Shown: one piece after another, positions 62,271 to 64,000 of the stretch | How the letters are laid out: each line of letters opens with the position of its first letter | Numbering within the stretch: the stretch's first letter is position 1 | Made by a program: the position numbers and the translations under genes | The notes under the pieces: model-generated | Seen by the model: only the letters and a program-made list of their open reading frames with translations | What the model was told of the DNA's origin: nothing | Databases searched by the model: none | NCBI GenBank assembly: GCA_040221475.1 | Contig: JAVKEJ010000032.1 | Location: forward strand, 186,001-250,000 | From: WLXB01 sp040221475 | GTDB taxonomy: Bacteria > Pseudomonadota > Alphaproteobacteria > Rhodospirillales > Rhodospirillaceae | Direction: 5' to 3' | DNA: 64,000 nt

Positions 62271-63380
62271 CTAATCGTACAACACAACACTGCGGATCGA
62301 CTTGCCTTCATGCATCAAATCGAAAGCATCGTTGATTTTATCGAGCGGCATGGTGTGCGTTATGAGATCATCAATATTGATTTTACCATTCATGTACCAC
62401 TCCACAATTTTGGGCACATCGGTTCGGCCACGGGCTCCGCCAAAAGCAGACCCGCGCCACACTCGTCCGGTCACCAGCTGGAAAGGACGAGTTGAGATTT
62501 CCTGGCCGGCACCAGCAACACCAATGATGATGCTTTCCCCCCAACCCTTGTGGCAGCACTCTAGCGCTTGCCGCATGGTCTCAACATTGCCGATACATTC
62601 GAAGGAATAATCTGCACCGCCGCCAGTGAGATCCATGATGGCTTCGACGATATTATCAACTTTGGTCGGATTGATAAAATCAGTCATGCCGAATTTTTTA
62701 GCCAATGCCACCTTGCTCTCATTGATATCGATGCCGACGATCTTATCGGCCCCCACCATGCGTGCGCCTTGGATAACATTAAGACCAATGCCACCCAAAC
62801 CGAACACCACCACGTTCGACCCCGGTTCCACCTTGGCATCAAATGCCACTGCCCCGACGCCCGTTGTCACGCCGCAACCGATGTAGCAAATCTTATCAAA
62901 TGGAGCGTCTTTGCGGACCTTGGCGACAGCAATTTCCGGCATAACCGCGTAATTGGCGAACGTCGAGCAACCCATGTAATGAAAAATAGGCTCACCATTC
63001 AGCGAAAACCGGCTAGTACCATCGGGCATCAGTCCCTGCCCTTGTGTCGCCCGGATCGACTGGCAAAGGTTGGTTTTGGGGTTTAGACAAAAATCACATT
63101 CGCGGCACTCTGGCGTGTAGAGGGGGATAACATGATCGCCAGGCACCACCGAAGTTACGCCCGCGCCGACTTCAACCACCACGCCCGCGCCTTCATGACC
63201 TAGAATGGCTGGAAATATCCCCTCTGGATCATCGCCTGAGAGCGTAAACGCATCCGTATGACAGACGCCTGTGGCCTTAATTTCAACCAGAACTTCACCA
63301 GCTTTTGGGCCACCCAACTGTACGGTTTCAACTTGAAGCGGTTTTCCGGCCTCAAAGGCAACAGCAGCTTTAACGTCCAT
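62271..63380 (-). CDS. frmA: S-(hydroxymethyl)glutathione dehydrogenase / class III alcohol dehydrogenase
   Basis: 369 residues. Zinc motifs GVCHTDAFTLSG, GHEGAGVV, the structural zinc loop CRECDFCLNPKTNLC and the NAD-binding GLGGIGLNVIQGA are all present. It oxidises S-hydroxymethylglutathione to S-formylglutathione with NAD, the first step of glutathione-dependent formaldehyde detoxification. AGGAACTGAAA precedes the ATG. It heads a minus-strand cluster that ends with a probable formate dehydrogenase. Also named adhC or flhA. Confidence 0.97.
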   Translation of the reverse strand: MDVKAAVAFEAGKPLQVETVQLGGPKAGEVLVEIKATGVCHTDAFTLSGDDPEGIFPAILGHEGAGVVVEVGAGVTSVVPGDHVIPLYTPECRECDFCLNPKTNLCQSIRATQGQGLMPDGTSRFSLNGEPIFHYMGCSTFANYAVMPEIAVAKVRKDAPFDKICYIGCGVTTGVGAVAFDAKVEPGSNVVVFGLGGIGLNVIQGARMVGADKIVGIDINESKVALAKKFGMTDFINPTKVDNIVEAIMDLTGGGADYSFECIGNVETMRQALECCHKGWGESIIIGVAGAGQEISTRPFQLVTGRVWRGSAFGGARGRTDVPKIVEWYMNGKINIDDLITHTMPLDKINDAFDLMHEGKSIRSVVLYD

Positions 63381-63571
63381 TTTCAGTTCCTATGTAAAAA
63401 AATTCTGAACGGCACAGCCTGCCGCTTTGAAGCCCATCATGCCCAGGCTGACCGCAGATTGCCAGCTTTGACAGGTGCGAAAAGACAGAGTGCTTTAAGC
63501 CTCTACCAACCTGCGGTCGACCGAGGTACATTGGGATCGCATTTAGAAATAGATACGTATCCGGGGCGAGA

Positions 63572-64000
63572 ATGCCTGAGACCAAAGCGCTACTTAACGC
63601 GATGCTAAGCGCGACCAGCGATGCCATTATGGTGACCGATCACAACGGCAAAATCGCGCGTGTCAACCAGGCGTTTGAGCGTTTGACGGGTTACTCCGGG
63701 AGTGACTTATCTGGTAAAGATGCCCGTGAGTTGTTCAAAGATTTCAATGACGAAGACTTCTGCAACAGTCTTTGGGCCGCTGGAAGCGCAGATACTCAAA
63801 ACTATGACTCGGTGCGCTCAAAGCATGCAGACGGCAAAGCGCAGCTGCATAGCTTGAGCATGACGCCGATTTTAAATGCCGACAACATACCCACCCAGTT
63901 TCTGGCAGTCATTTTATCTGAAACGTTCCAGTCCGATGTTGAGTCCGGCGGGACACGCCGTGTCGGCTATGACAGCCTGACCAACCTACCGGATCGCAGC
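63572..64000 (+). CDS. PAS-GGDEF domain protein (partial)
   Basis: 143 codons are visible before the right edge. A PAS domain (about 10-120: LSATSDAIMVTDHNGKIARVNQAFERLTGYSG) is followed by the start of a GGDEF domain (YDSLTNLPDR, corresponding to the DxLTGLPNR motif). Diguanylate cyclases make cyclic-di-GMP; some such proteins also carry an EAL domain. GGGGCGAG lies before the ATG, and a TTGACA at 63468-63473 may be its -35 element, with only a weak -10. Confidence 0.82.
   Translation, partial: MPETKALLNAMLSATSDAIMVTDHNGKIARVNQAFERLTGYSGSDLSGKDARELFKDFNDEDFCNSLWAAGSADTQNYDSVRSKHADGKAQLHSLSMTPILNADNIPTQFLAVILSETFQSDVESGGTRRVGYDSLTNLPDRS

Noticed and set aside
1..64000. tRNA, rRNA, insertion sequences, prophage and integrase genes
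   Set aside because: None was recognised on either strand.

Overview
The window looks like chromosomal DNA of a Gram-negative alphaproteobacterium, probably a free-living, perhaps marine, Rhodospirillales-like lineage. The evidence is the gene content and order: LpxK next to a DUF374 acyltransferase, a PlcP/Agt lipid-remodelling pair, the maoC-ribF-ileS-lspA-DUF3035 block near an M16 peptidase pair and pgi-mutL, tadA near rluB-rsmD, and Rhodospirillales-style hairpin repeats. Base composition is fairly even, and I see no prophage, transposase, CRISPR array, rRNA or tRNA gene. The genus is not determined.

Layout. The left edge (1-856) is the 5' part of a GAF/HD-GYP cyclic-di-GMP phosphodiesterase gene. 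Next come ubiD and pmbA (1.2-4.1 kb). An envelope-lipid and glycan region follows (4.1-14.5 kb): a GH17-GT2 glucan enzyme, a diacylglycerol kinase, plcP and agt (phosphate-starvation glycolipid synthesis), an acidic membrane-anchored protein, a DUF374 acyltransferase, lpxK, an M23 peptidase and xseA. From 14.5 to 25.2 kb lie an orphan ABC substrate-binding protein, a large methyltransferase divergent from purD, a DUF2817 peptidase, tadA, a transglycosylase-like protein, a GATase-like hydrolase, rluB and rsmD.

From 25.3 to 33.2 kb is a more accessory stretch: a truncated lumazine synthase, secreted VOC and hypothetical proteins, a Tat-exported tandem nitrilase, a methyltransferase gene flanked by paired palindromic repeats, a DUF1330 protein, tag and a Rossmann protein. 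From 33.2 to 48.3 kb a housekeeping block runs on the minus strand (mutL, pgi, two M16 peptidases, DUF3035 lipoprotein, lspA, ileS, ribF, maoC). It is interrupted at 39.8-42.6 kb by two plus-strand genes, a membrane-domain/esterase fusion and a double VOC protein.

From 50.4 to 56.0 kb is a complete TonB2-type energy-transduction operon: DUF3450, TtpC-like ExbB, ExbB, two ExbD, TonB and a TPR protein, ending in a clear intrinsic terminator. From 56.0 to 63.4 kb a minus-strand cluster encodes glutathione-dependent formaldehyde oxidation (frmA, S-formylglutathione hydrolase), two OFA-type MFS transporters, a YdeP-type molybdopterin oxidoreductase likely acting as a formate dehydrogenase, and a small winged-helix protein. 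The right edge holds the start of a PAS-GGDEF gene.

No wholly unknown system is evident. The most interesting items are the PlcP-Agt cassette with a possible shared Pho box, the tandem nitrilase with a degenerate first domain, the membrane-esterase fusion, the hairpin repeats around the 29.6-30.9 kb methyltransferase, the duplicated exbD in the TonB operon, and the formaldehyde/formate cluster. All functions are read from sequence motifs and family knowledge; no database search was run.
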